Below, piece by piece: positions 32,207 through 40,002 of a stretch of DNA of 57,093 nt. Origin of the DNA: a virus. The stretch is from positions 1 through 57,093 of the IMG/VR virus record IMGVR_UViG_3300025168_017853; one strand, 5' to 3'. A model generated the notes under the pieces. The model was not told where the DNA came from. It did not search any database and saw only the letters and a program-made list of their open reading frames with translations. A program made the translations under genes and the position numbers. Every line of letters starts with the position of its first letter. Position 1 is the stretch's first letter.

Positions 32207-35200
32207 TAGTTAACCATATTGTGTAGGGTTGCATGGACTTAGGAATCTGGCCCCAGACACGAAGCCAGCCTGTATTACTTTCCTCATCTGTTATCTTAAC
32301 ACGATAGAAGGTCTTTTTATTCTTTGTAGTCTTTTTAATTGTCTCGACAACGCAGAACCAAGCAATACCTTTTTCTCCAGGGTCCATCTGAAGCACTGAT
32401 TTTACATTGGCACTTTGAATCTTTGTCATGAGCTCATCAGGAAATGCCAAGTCGTCACGTGTTGCAGAACACATTTCCTGGTACATTTGAAGCTTTTCAA
32501 TACGTGACCAGTCTTCTGTGTCTTGAGTTTCTTCAATAAGTTTTGGTAAAACAGGTTCAGCATCTCGCTTCTTAGCTTGACGAAGTGTCATTCCAAACTT
32601 ACTCTTTTTAAGTATTTCATAGTTTTCAATAATGATTTTGTGAAGTTGTCTGTGATTTTGAATTTCACCTTTCCACACTTCTTCAAGTACATCTAGTGCT
32701 TCAACTGAACAGAGTGCAGCAAAACCAGTCTTGTTAAGTTTGGAGTGATACCACTTGCCTTCTTCGTTGTAAAGCATTTGATTGAGTGATGTATAAGGGC
32801 GATTTTCAAAGATTTCTTTTACAGCGTTTTTGCCAAGACCTTTGATAGATGTTAGCGGCGGAATAAATGATTTCTTGTTTTCAGACCAAGCCCACTCAAT
32901 GCTTGACTCATTAATGTCTGGTGTACTAACATTATACCCCATTGCTTTAATTTCAGAAATTGCTTTTGATAGATTTTTAGGGCTTCCGTTTTCAGACTCA
33001 AGAATTGTACCAAGCCAGTCTGTTTCATAGTACGTGTGCAACCACCCAGCATAATAAGAACCGATAGCGTAAGCGACTGCGTGGGATTTGTTGAAGCCGT
33101 AAACTGAGAAGAATTCAATTCTTTCCCACAACTCTTGTGAGACATGCTCAGGAACGCCGTTGATTTCTTTGGCGCCTGTAACAAACTTAACTCTTGCTTC
33201 TTCTCGTTCATCACCCTTCTTGCCCATTGTGTCAAGAGATTTCTTGACAAGCGTTTTTCGAAGCTTGTCAGATTCGGCAGGGGTAAAACCGCCTAGTTTC
33301 TGTGCCAAAAGCATGAACTGTTCCTGGAAAGTAACGTGACCAAACGTTGGTCCAAGAATTTCCTTGATGATCGGGTGGGCATATTCAATCTTGTCAGCGC
33401 GAGCCTTATCTTTAACATACTTCTTGTGAACGTTAGCACGAAGAGGACCCGGTCTGTAGATTGCAGTCAATGCAGCAAGTTCAATAATCGCTGTGGGCTT
33501 AGCATCTTCGCAGAATCGTCGAGCACCCTCAGCTGTGAATTGAAAGACACCTACTTTGCGTCGCTGGTGATATACGTGTTTCCAGACTTTAGGATCTTCC
33601 TGCTCAACATAGCGGCAATTAATCTTTTTATCAAACCAGTCTCGAATTTCAATAAAGGTCGGCTCTTTTCCTGCTTCTCGAGTAAGAATGCGCCGAATGC
33701 AGTTTTCAACGTCCTTGAGAAGAGTAAGTCCTAAGAAGTCAAACTTAATAAATCCGTTATCTTCAAGGTTACGGAAGTTCATACCCTCAGTCCATGGAGT
33801 CTGCAGTTCGCCACGAACGCCGATAATAGGCATGGACTTTGCAAGTTCTTCTGCTGGACCGATAATAACACCACCTGCGTGGCGACCGATTGAACGATTC
33901 TGCATAAAGAGTGCTTCGATATGATCCTTCACCTTAGGGTATTTTTCCATAAAGTCAATATACTTCTTAGAGTACTTCATACAGTCTTCGTGCTTGAGAA
34001 CAAACACGGATTTCTCAGTGTTTTCATCCCGAGCTTGTGACATAACTTCATCTTGAAGAGGACCTGTCATCTTATTAACTTCGGCAAAGTCAATTTGATA
34101 GAACTTTGCAATGTCTTTTACGAGTGACTTGAGCTTAAGCGTGTTAAAGTTAGAAACAGGAATGACTGACTCAAACCCGTAAAGTTCGCGGGCAGCATTA
34201 ATTAGCGCATCTCGATCGCCGGCGTCAGAGTCAATATCTGGCCATGACGTACGGTGACGGCCGAGGAAGCGCTCCCAAAGTAAATCGTACTTAAGTGGAT
34301 CAACCTGTGTAATACCAAGCAGATAATTGACTAGACTGCCGCCGCCAGAACCACGTGCAGCACCAAAGAGTGTGTGATCTGCTGCCTTGTGGAAGACTTC
34401 GTTCATGACAAGGAAATAATTTTCAAATCCAAGAAACTTAATGTCAGCTAGCTCCATCTTTGCACGATCAACATATTCTTCGTTTTTGTGAAGCCCTTCT
34501 GTTACAAGAGCTTTCTTAACTTTTTGTGCCAATTGCTGAAAAGCAGTTTGATCTGGGTTGTTAAAATCAGGTAGCTTAACGCTAGTATCAATCCAACAGT
34601 CAGTGCACTTATCCCAAGCAATATCATGCGTTCTTTCAATTGATTCTTTAACGACTTGCTCATAACCTTCATACGTTTCTTTATACTCATCGTAGTGCCT
34701 TGTAAATTCATCCCACATTTGCTGTGCGTTTTTCGGGTAAAGCTCACACTTAAGATCTTCAAACTCAGGAAGCGGTGAAGGATCGTTACCCATCCACCCT
34801 AGCTTTTTGTAAAGCTCGCGGGCTTCCCACTTGTTTGGGTTGTAATAATGAGAATCAGGAGTAGCTACTAAGTTAATTCCTGTTGCTGCTGAGTGCCTAA
34901 GTAAGTGATGATTTACGAGGTGTTGCTGTTTTAGTCTGTTAAATTGAATTTCTAAGTAGAAGTTATCTTCGCCGACTGCATCAACAAACCTGTCTGATAG
35001 ACCAAGTAGTTCTGCTTGGATCTCAGCGTCTGATTTCTTAAGTGCGTTGCCTCTCATAATCCTATTCGAGAAAATACCACCTAAGCAAGCTGTGGAAACA
35101 TTAAGACCTTTTCCGTGCTGCTTGAGCATGTCAAAGTCAATGCGTGGGTATCGATAGAATCCCTCTGTGTACGCACGTTTAATCAATGTAAACAAATTGC

Positions 35201-35654
35201 CTAAACCTTCACGGTCTTGTGCAGTGATTACCAGATGATAACGTCGTTTCCATTCGTCCTTGTTGACATCGACTGTCTTTGTCTCATCTTCATTCTCGAT
35301 GACGTGACCTGCGTCTGCGTCTTCCTTGAGTGCACGCTGCTTTGCGAGTGCCCGGTCGATTTTTGACTGCTCATAATCATCCTTCCAGCCAGCAAGTGAA
35401 GGCACAAAGTAGAATTCACAGCCGTAAATCTGTCGATACTTGCGGCCACTTTTTTGTATTTTGGCTGCATGCTTGTGAGCGTGTGCTAATCCGCTACCAT
35501 TTCCGTGATCTGTTAATCCCCAAGCATCCATACCGTTTTCAAGAACGAAGTCGATGTGATCTTTGGGGTAACCTAGACCGTCAAAAACTGAAAAACCTGT
35601 GTGACCGTGAAGGCCGACGAAACGTGTGGGCGGCTTGATATCAAATATGCTCAT
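32139..35654 (-). CDS. dnaE: DNA polymerase III alpha subunit-like replicative polymerase (C family)
   Basis: 1171 residues from ATG 35654, chosen because AGGAG lies 4 bases upstream; an in-frame ATG at 35678 is inside an upstream hairpin and has no ribosome binding site. A PHP domain opens the protein (LHGHTGFSVFDG, LTDHGN, YGCEFYF). The polymerase core includes GAARGSGGGSLVNYLLGIT (about 432-450), the catalytic WPDIDSDAGDRD with Asp473 and Asp475, and the third acid in IKFDFLGLTLL. HhH-type IKGLGKNAVKEIF and a C-terminal OB fold (WFCVVETIKKT) follow. It replicates phage DNA; no T4-like family B polymerase is in the window. Clamp and loader genes are not seen here. Confidence 0.96.
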   Translation of the reverse strand: MSIFDIKPPTRFVGLHGHTGFSVFDGLGYPKDHIDFVLENGMDAWGLTDHGNGSGLAHAHKHAAKIQKSGRKYRQIYGCEFYFVPSLAGWKDDYEQSKIDRALAKQRALKEDADAGHVIENEDETKTVDVNKDEWKRRYHLVITAQDREGLGNLFTLIKRAYTEGFYRYPRIDFDMLKQHGKGLNVSTACLGGIFSNRIMRGNALKKSDAEIQAELLGLSDRFVDAVGEDNFYLEIQFNRLKQQHLVNHHLLRHSAATGINLVATPDSHYYNPNKWEARELYKKLGWMGNDPSPLPEFEDLKCELYPKNAQQMWDEFTRHYDEYKETYEGYEQVVKESIERTHDIAWDKCTDCWIDTSVKLPDFNNPDQTAFQQLAQKVKKALVTEGLHKNEEYVDRAKMELADIKFLGFENYFLVMNEVFHKAADHTLFGAARGSGGGSLVNYLLGITQVDPLKYDLLWERFLGRHRTSWPDIDSDAGDRDALINAARELYGFESVIPVSNFNTLKLKSLVKDIAKFYQIDFAEVNKMTGPLQDEVMSQARDENTEKSVFVLKHEDCMKYSKKYIDFMEKYPKVKDHIEALFMQNRSIGRHAGGVIIGPAEELAKSMPIIGVRGELQTPWTEGMNFRNLEDNGFIKFDFLGLTLLKDVENCIRRILTREAGKEPTFIEIRDWFDKKINCRYVEQEDPKVWKHVYHQRRKVGVFQFTAEGARRFCEDAKPTAIIELAALTAIYRPGPLRANVHKKYVKDKARADKIEYAHPIIKEILGPTFGHVTFQEQFMLLAQKLGGFTPAESDKLRKTLVKKSLDTMGKKGDEREEARVKFVTGAKEINGVPEHVSQELWERIEFFSVYGFNKSHAVAYAIGSYYAGWLHTYYETDWLGTILESENGSPKNLSKAISEIKAMGYNVSTPDINESSIEWAWSENKKSFIPPLTSIKGLGKNAVKEIFENRPYTSLNQMLYNEEGKWYHSKLNKTGFAALCSVEALDVLEEVWKGEIQNHRQLHKIIIENYEILKKSKFGMTLRQAKKRDAEPVLPKLIEETQDTEDWSRIEKLQMYQEMCSATRDDLAFPDELMTKIQSANVKSVLQMDPGEKGIAWFCVVETIKKTTKNKKTFYRVKITDEESNTGWLRVWGQIPKSMQPYTIWLTNASNDPNWGASTSATKVRPLVK

Positions 35655-35672
35655 TATACTCCTAAAGTAAAT

Positions 35673-35698
35673 CCTCATGTTTATTATAAAACATGAGG
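35673..35698 (-). promoter_or_regulatory. Perfect 10-bp hairpin whose loop is exactly TATAAT
   Basis: The minus strand reads CCTCATGTTT, TATAAT, AAACATGAGG, with a perfect 10-bp stem and a 6-base loop. It lies 19 bases before the polymerase ATG. RNA started from this box would lose the upstream arm. No T-run follows, so it is not a classical terminator. The ribosome binding site lies downstream of the stem. Structure seen; promoter function inferred. Confidence 0.62.
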
Positions 35699-35730
35699 CT
35701 TAAGTTTACACTCTGCTAAAAAGTTTACTA

Positions 35731-36747
35731 CTAATAAAAATCCGTCAAATCAACACCTTTTTCTTTTGCTTCTTCAAGATGTTCGAGTGGGTTGTAATCT
35801 TTACTCTCTTTGATTTCTTTGACAGTTCGCCTAATACCCACCTCAAGAGATATTTTAGGCTCCCATCTTGAGTACCTTCGAAACTTAGCTGAAGAGAGCC
35901 TGTGATTACCTAGATAGTCTGTCTTAGGGTGCCATTCAAGAACTTCTTCGATACCTTCGCCTCCTAGTTCTTCCACAAGTATTTTTTGTAGCATATTCAT
36001 GATTTCACCTGTATTTAGCGGAGTCTCGGAGGCAACATTCCAGTCATCATTCCATAATCCTTGTTTAATTGCTGTTAAAACAGCATCACAGTAATCATCA
36101 ACATGCATGTAATCTTTAATCTTCTCTTGATCAAGAAACATATCGATGCCTTTCTTTCCGTTTAAATAGCCAAAAGTTGTCTTAGCAATAAGTGAATTCA
36201 TGTCGCCTACGCCTCCGTAAGCAAAAAGTGGCCGAACAATCATCCACTTCTTCCCTGTCTGGCTTTTGACAATATCTTCAGCACAAAGTTTTTGACAGCC
36301 ATAGAGTGTTGTTGGACCTTTAATTGAAGTCTCAGTTATAGATGCGTCTTGATACTTAGCAACGTCATATATGACAGTTGTGCCCATGTAACATACAGGA
36401 ATACCTAAGCGCTTTGCTGCCCGACAAATATTATAAGTGCCTGCTACATTGGTAAGTGTTGCTTCTGTGGGATTTAGCGCGACGACATCAGTTCCTACCG
36501 TCGCAGCATTATGAATAACAACTTCTGTTTTTGTCCTAAAGAAGAATTCTACCCAATGTTCAATTGAGTTTCTGTGAACACAAAGCTCTTCTTCTTCGTG
36601 AAAAGTATACTTAAGATTAGCTTTCTCTATAAAGTCGAAGTGCGTCGCAACTGTTGAAGACGGTATATGTGAAAACTCAAACTCTGGAAGTTTTTTAACA
36701 AGGTTTCTTCCAATAAAACCTTTTTCACCTGTGATGAATATTTTCAT
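35731..36747 (-). CDS. NAD-dependent epimerase/dehydratase, second copy
   Basis: 338 residues, extended SDR. GEKGFIGRNL at the N-terminus, VVIHNAATVGTD in the middle, YMGTTVIYD as the Ser/Thr position, and the catalytic Tyr-Lys pair in TTLYGCQKLCAEDIV. YMHVDDYCDAV and the final DLTDFY follow. It acts on nucleotide sugars; specificity unknown. Distinct from the copy at 28716-29774 and probably another step in the pathway. It directly follows, in transcription order, the tagged protein at 36848-37810. Confidence 0.88.
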   Translation of the reverse strand: MKIFITGEKGFIGRNLVKKLPEFEFSHIPSSTVATHFDFIEKANLKYTFHEEEELCVHRNSIEHWVEFFFRTKTEVVIHNAATVGTDVVALNPTEATLTNVAGTYNICRAAKRLGIPVCYMGTTVIYDVAKYQDASITETSIKGPTTLYGCQKLCAEDIVKSQTGKKWMIVRPLFAYGGVGDMNSLIAKTTFGYLNGKKGIDMFLDQEKIKDYMHVDDYCDAVLTAIKQGLWNDDWNVASETPLNTGEIMNMLQKILVEELGGEGIEEVLEWHPKTDYLGNHRLSSAKFRRYSRWEPKISLEVGIRRTVKEIKESKDYNPLEHLEEAKEKGVDLTDFY

Positions 36748-36847
36748 TTTGCCTCGCTTTAAGATATATTACCAATTTTGGAATACTTTTTCAAAATTAC
36801 TATCTCTAGAGAATCATCAATCCAGAAAAAGTCTTTACAAGATTAAA

Positions 36848-37810
36848 TTACGCAAAAGAAGTTTTTGATTTTTTAGTGCGAATGCTAGTTGGTACACCTT
36901 TGTAGTTTAGTTGTGTTTCGTATTGCAGAAGAAGAGGTTCTAGTGCAGCTGCAGCATTGCCATCAAAACCTGAAAACACATAGTCTAAGAACATTTTAAA
37001 CGACTTGTATGTGTTAGCAATGGTAGGAATGGCCTCTTCAAAATCTGATTTTTGATGCCCTGGTTGTCTAAACACATTAAAGTCATACTGGTCAACTATG
37101 GTGAAGGTGCCATCTGATTGTGGGTATGCTGTGCAATTTCCAAAAAATGATGAAAGTTGCCCGATTATATTGTCAGAATTTGGTTTGTGAATCTGAAAAC
37201 CGAAACCGTATGTTGGCATGCCATCAGAAACTTTTTTGTAATCTTTATAAGTGATTAAAAATTTCTTGTTTGGCCTGCCTAATCTTTTGTGCACTTTTTC
37301 GGCGACTTTTTGCATCCCTTCCTTAGCATTAGAAGCAGCAATTTTAAGCTCTTTAGACCTAAGCATTATAAATGACATTAGTATTAGATAATGAAGCGGT
37401 ATTCCTGTTACTTTCTGCAAAAAAGAAGTAGGTATTAAATCTAAAGTTCCCGATCTTGAAATCTGAGTCAGTTTTTTAATTGCTGACCCAACAGTTGTCG
37501 TAATGATGTTACCTTCTTTTCTCGCATTTTCTAGGTCAATTTTATTTTTAGTGTCGTATGTCTCAAAATCTTCTTCCTGGCTTTCTTCAAACTCTCTTCC
37601 AAACTTATCGTAAGCAATTTCTAGCCCTGCCCAGCTTGCGGCACCTGATTTCTTAGTAATGTCTATATCTTTTTCTTTTGAAGCAGCAGGCTCGTTGTCG
37701 AGCATCCAGGATCTAAATTCGTCAGACTTTTTTTGATTGCTAACGTATGGATATTCTTCTTTTATCAAGTCTTCAATTAAAATTTTCAAATCTAATCTTT
37801 TAATTTTCAT
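36848..37810 (-). CDS. Tagged hypothetical protein
   Basis: 320 residues starting MKIKRLDLKILIEDLIKEEY, with (I/L)xE sites at LIE and IKE. Residues 28-70 (DEFRSWMLDNEPAASKEKDI, then ITKKSGAASWAGLEIAYDKFG) recall small modules in phage peptidoglycan-active proteins, but I cannot confirm this. A hydrophobic patch (LHYLILMSFIMLRS) lies near residue 148. The rest is mixed alpha/beta. The stop of the upstream membrane-protein gene overlaps its start by 4 bases. Function unknown. Confidence 0.74.
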   Translation of the reverse strand: MKIKRLDLKILIEDLIKEEYPYVSNQKKSDEFRSWMLDNEPAASKEKDIDITKKSGAASWAGLEIAYDKFGREFEESQEEDFETYDTKNKIDLENARKEGNIITTTVGSAIKKLTQISRSGTLDLIPTSFLQKVTGIPLHYLILMSFIMLRSKELKIAASNAKEGMQKVAEKVHKRLGRPNKKFLITYKDYKKVSDGMPTYGFGFQIHKPNSDNIIGQLSSFFGNCTAYPQSDGTFTIVDQYDFNVFRQPGHQKSDFEEAIPTIANTYKSFKMFLDYVFSGFDGNAAAALEPLLLQYETQLNYKGVPTSIRTKKSKTSFA

Positions 37811-38619
37811 CTTTTACCTCTTAGTATTTTTTGAATTACATCGTCAAGCCAGAAAATATGAAAGGAGCTTAGGTCATTCTTAGATGTTATTTTCCACTTT
37901 CTTCTAACTATATATTTAGAGAAAAGACCTTTTTCTTGCATAGCACTAAAAACCCCCTCTTTTAACTCTAAAATAGTAATTTCTCCTAGCTTGATGCGGG
38001 TACTGACATTATTCATGTGAAAGTTTGTAACAATCTCGCACTCGTGGTACGTCTTACCTGATTTATCTACTTTTTTTCTAACGTACAAAATAGAAGCACC
38101 GTTCAGAGCTAAAGCGACTCTTGAAGAGTCAGACGAGTGCTCAGCTCTAGTCCAGTTTAAATAAAAGCTAGAAGTTTTTCTTTGTGAATCAATATGCTTT
38201 TCTATGTAACCTCTAACTTTTTCAGATTTCATGGCGAAGTCTGACTGTATCGTTATGTCATGACTTTTTATCTTTGCTGGAATGGCAAAGTAAATCATTT
38301 CAAAACCTGTTTGTGGGTAACCTGCGAGCGACCCAATTGAAGACATAAGAAAAGTAATATTGTATACACCAGCTACATTCAGCGGAGTATACTGATTTTG
38401 TTGTGCTTTGTTGTTAAAATCTTGTGATATTTGATTCCATTCAAAGAAAGAAAAAGGCAAGAGAACTAAAAAATACGTTAATAAAAAAAATCTTTTAAAA
38501 TTATTGTTTTTAAAGAAGTAGTGTAAAAAAAATCCGCCTAAAACCCAAAGCATAGAAGTCATGAACAAATCTAAAGATAGTGCAGAAAACAATGCATAAA
38601 ACCATGCAAAAAGTAACAT
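37807..38619 (-). CDS. Membrane protein with N-terminal helices
   Basis: 270 residues. Three hydrophobic segments fill the first 70 residues (LLFAWFYALFSALSLDLFM, then TSMLWVLGGFFLHYFF and FFLLTYFLVLLPFSFF). A soluble domain of about 190 residues follows with beta-type patterning (KSHDITIQSDFAMKSEKVRG, then ALNGASILYVRKKVDKSGKT). No family recognised. A promoter-like TATAAT lies 20 bases before its ATG, after a terminator. It may anchor a phage factor in the host inner membrane, which is speculation. Confidence 0.7.
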   Translation of the reverse strand: MLLFAWFYALFSALSLDLFMTSMLWVLGGFFLHYFFKNNNFKRFFLLTYFLVLLPFSFFEWNQISQDFNNKAQQNQYTPLNVAGVYNITFLMSSIGSLAGYPQTGFEMIYFAIPAKIKSHDITIQSDFAMKSEKVRGYIEKHIDSQRKTSSFYLNWTRAEHSSDSSRVALALNGASILYVRKKVDKSGKTYHECEIVTNFHMNNVSTRIKLGEITILELKEGVFSAMQEKGLFSKYIVRRKWKITSKNDLSSFHIFWLDDVIQKILRGKR

Positions 38620-38636
38620 TCTTTCTCCTTTTAAAT

Positions 38637-38642
38637 ATTATA
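38637..38642 (-). promoter_or_regulatory. TATAAT -10 box after the terminator, upstream of the membrane protein
   Basis: The minus strand reads AAAAAAAGTATAATATTTAA followed by AGGAG and the ATG at 38619. It lies just downstream of the terminator at 38664-38698, as expected for a new transcription unit. No good -35 at 16-18 bases. Confidence 0.55.
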
Positions 38643-38663
38643 CTTTTTTTAACACGTCTTTGC

Positions 38664-38698
38664 ACACAAAAAACACTTCTTTGTCAAAGAAGTGTTTT
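38664..38698 (-). terminator. Rho-independent terminator after the gene at 38747
   Basis: On the minus strand, AACACTTCTTTGACAAAGAAGTGTTTTTT, shown here as arms AACACTTCTTTG and CAAAGAAGTGTT, forms a 12-bp hairpin followed by six T. It ends the unit containing the tagged gene at 38747-39484. The A/T-rich flank also gives a weak T-run on the plus strand. Confidence 0.85.
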
Positions 38699-38746
38699 AA
38701 AATCACAGTGATACGAGCTAGCGTTGACGAGGCATAATTAATATTT

Positions 38747-39484
38747 TTAGCTTCTATCTGGTATTACTGTAGCAGCTGTTGCTGCCATCCCTATAATTCC
38801 AGTTAATGCGCTCGCGCTAATTATAAATCCTTTTACAAAGTTTCTAGCAGTTGACTCTTCAACACCTAAATATTTTGAAGCTACTCGTGCAGCAAACTTT
38901 TCAACACCATCAGACATATTGACACCGGCCTCATAAGCTTCTTTAACAAATTCAGCTATCTGTTCACCAAGCGCTACTAGAAAACTTTCTGCCATGTTCT
39001 CTAAATTTGCAGGTTTTCCTTCCAATGCGGATGCAGATATAGTTCTACCTATCGCTTTTGCTTGAGGTCCAGCAACGACTCTTACTTTATCAATAAAGCC
39101 ATCTTTTCCGATCGAAGAAGGCATGTAAAGATAAGGGTCACCACTTCTTCCAGAAGCAGGAAGCTCCATCATTCCAGAATCCCAGTACTCAGAAAGCCCT
39201 CTCCAGATATAGTAGTTTTTCTTAGACAAGTCTTTCCCGGTGGCTTTTGCGATTCCTTCCATCGCATTTTTCTCCATGCCTATTGCCTTCCCGTCTTTTC
39301 TTGTGCCCATTCCGTATTGTGTCCCAGACATGTGAATTAGTATGGCATCCTTGTTACTGCCGTCTGGCACTAGCAATCCATTCTCTCTTTTGCCGCCTAA
39401 ACCTGACATGATTTGATCATAACCATCCTCGTTTAAGATTGCAGACTCTATTAGTCGTCTTAGTTGACTTCTTGATATTTTCAT
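38747..39484 (-). CDS. Tagged protein with C-terminal transmembrane segment
   Basis: 245 residues starting MKISRSQLRRLIESAILNED, a strong tag with LIE and LNE sites. Residues 20-140 form a soluble domain (DAILIHMSGTQYGMGTRKDG, then KNYYIWRGLSEYWDSGMM). A helical region around 165-215 precedes a hydrophobic C-terminal segment of about 22 residues (GFIISASALTGIIGMAATAA). A packaged protein that inserts in a host membrane after ejection would fit, but this is inference. No catalytic motif identified. It has its own promoter-like hairpin and its own terminator, so it is transcribed as a single gene. Confidence 0.74.
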   Translation of the reverse strand: MKISRSQLRRLIESAILNEDGYDQIMSGLGGKRENGLLVPDGSNKDAILIHMSGTQYGMGTRKDGKAIGMEKNAMEGIAKATGKDLSKKNYYIWRGLSEYWDSGMMELPASGRSGDPYLYMPSSIGKDGFIDKVRVVAGPQAKAIGRTISASALEGKPANLENMAESFLVALGEQIAEFVKEAYEAGVNMSDGVEKFAARVASKYLGVEESTARNFVKGFIISASALTGIIGMAATAATVIPDRS

Positions 39485-39501
39485 TTTAACTCCAAAAAAA
39501 T

Positions 39502-39528
39502 GCCCTGTGCATTAATTATACACAGAGC
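39502..39528 (-). promoter_or_regulatory. TATAAT in the loop of an 8-bp inverted repeat with following T-run
   Basis: The minus strand reads GCTCTGTG, loop TATAATTAATG, CACAGGGC, then ATTTTTTTGGAG before the ATG at 39484. The stem is 8 bp with one G-U pair. TATAAT (39515-39520) begins right after the upstream arm. The 14 bases TGTGTATAATTAAT are identical to those at 45423-45436. Hairpin plus T7 also looks like a terminator for read-through RNA. Promoter role inferred. Confidence 0.65.
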
Positions 39529-39555
39529 TATGAAAATATCTTAATTGAAGTTATT

Positions 39556-40002
39556 TTATTCTATTTTTCCTTCGTATCGTCGAGGCATAATCTTTCTGTC
39601 ATTACGCTTACACCACTGAAGGTATTCTTCTAGATCATTTAGCGATGTGCATACAGTCTCGCCACTTGCTGCCAACATTAGATTAAACTGTGCACCTGGA
39701 GGAAGGCCTGCGCAGAAGTAAACAATAGGCTTGCCGAGATTATGGAAGTAACCTGCTTCAAAAATACTACCCATGTCTTTGTTCCTAGTATTACAGATCA
39801 TCCAGTCACAGTCTTCCATGCCTTTGATGTTGCCGTTAAAGACCTGATCTTGAAACCCAATGTCAGAATCTTCATCACATAGATTTTCATCCTTAGGCGA
39901 GAAGTATTCTAGACCGCAGACGTCCAGCTTCGTCTTGATCATCTCAAGTTCTTCAAGCCATTCAGGTGAAAACCATCCGCTTGCAATATAGCATTTATTC
40001 AT
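39556..40002 (-). CDS. Nucleoside 2-deoxyribosyltransferase-like protein
   Basis: 148 residues. CYIASGWFSPEWLEELE at the start, CDWMICNTRNKDMGSIFEAG with the catalytic Glu82, then YFHNLGKPIVYFC and NLMLAASG. These follow the NDT family order. The enzyme swaps bases on 2'-deoxyribosides, a salvage step. It directly precedes, in coordinates, the ThyX gene and abuts it by 1 base. Substrate bases unknown; modified-base metabolism is an open possibility. Confidence 0.85.
   Translation of the reverse strand: MNKCYIASGWFSPEWLEELEMIKTKLDVCGLEYFSPKDENLCDEDSDIGFQDQVFNGNIKGMEDCDWMICNTRNKDMGSIFEAGYFHNLGKPIVYFCAGLPPGAQFNLMLAASGETVCTSLNDLEEYLQWCKRNDRKIMPRRYEGKIE

Noticed and set aside
35655-35678. Longer start for the polymerase gene at 35678
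   Set aside because: That ATG lies in the arm of the hairpin and has no ribosome binding site; ATG 35654 has AGGAG.
38747-39484. ADP-ribosyltransferase
   Set aside because: The YYIWRGLSEY segment prompted the idea, but no R-S-E or H-Y-E catalytic set could be traced.
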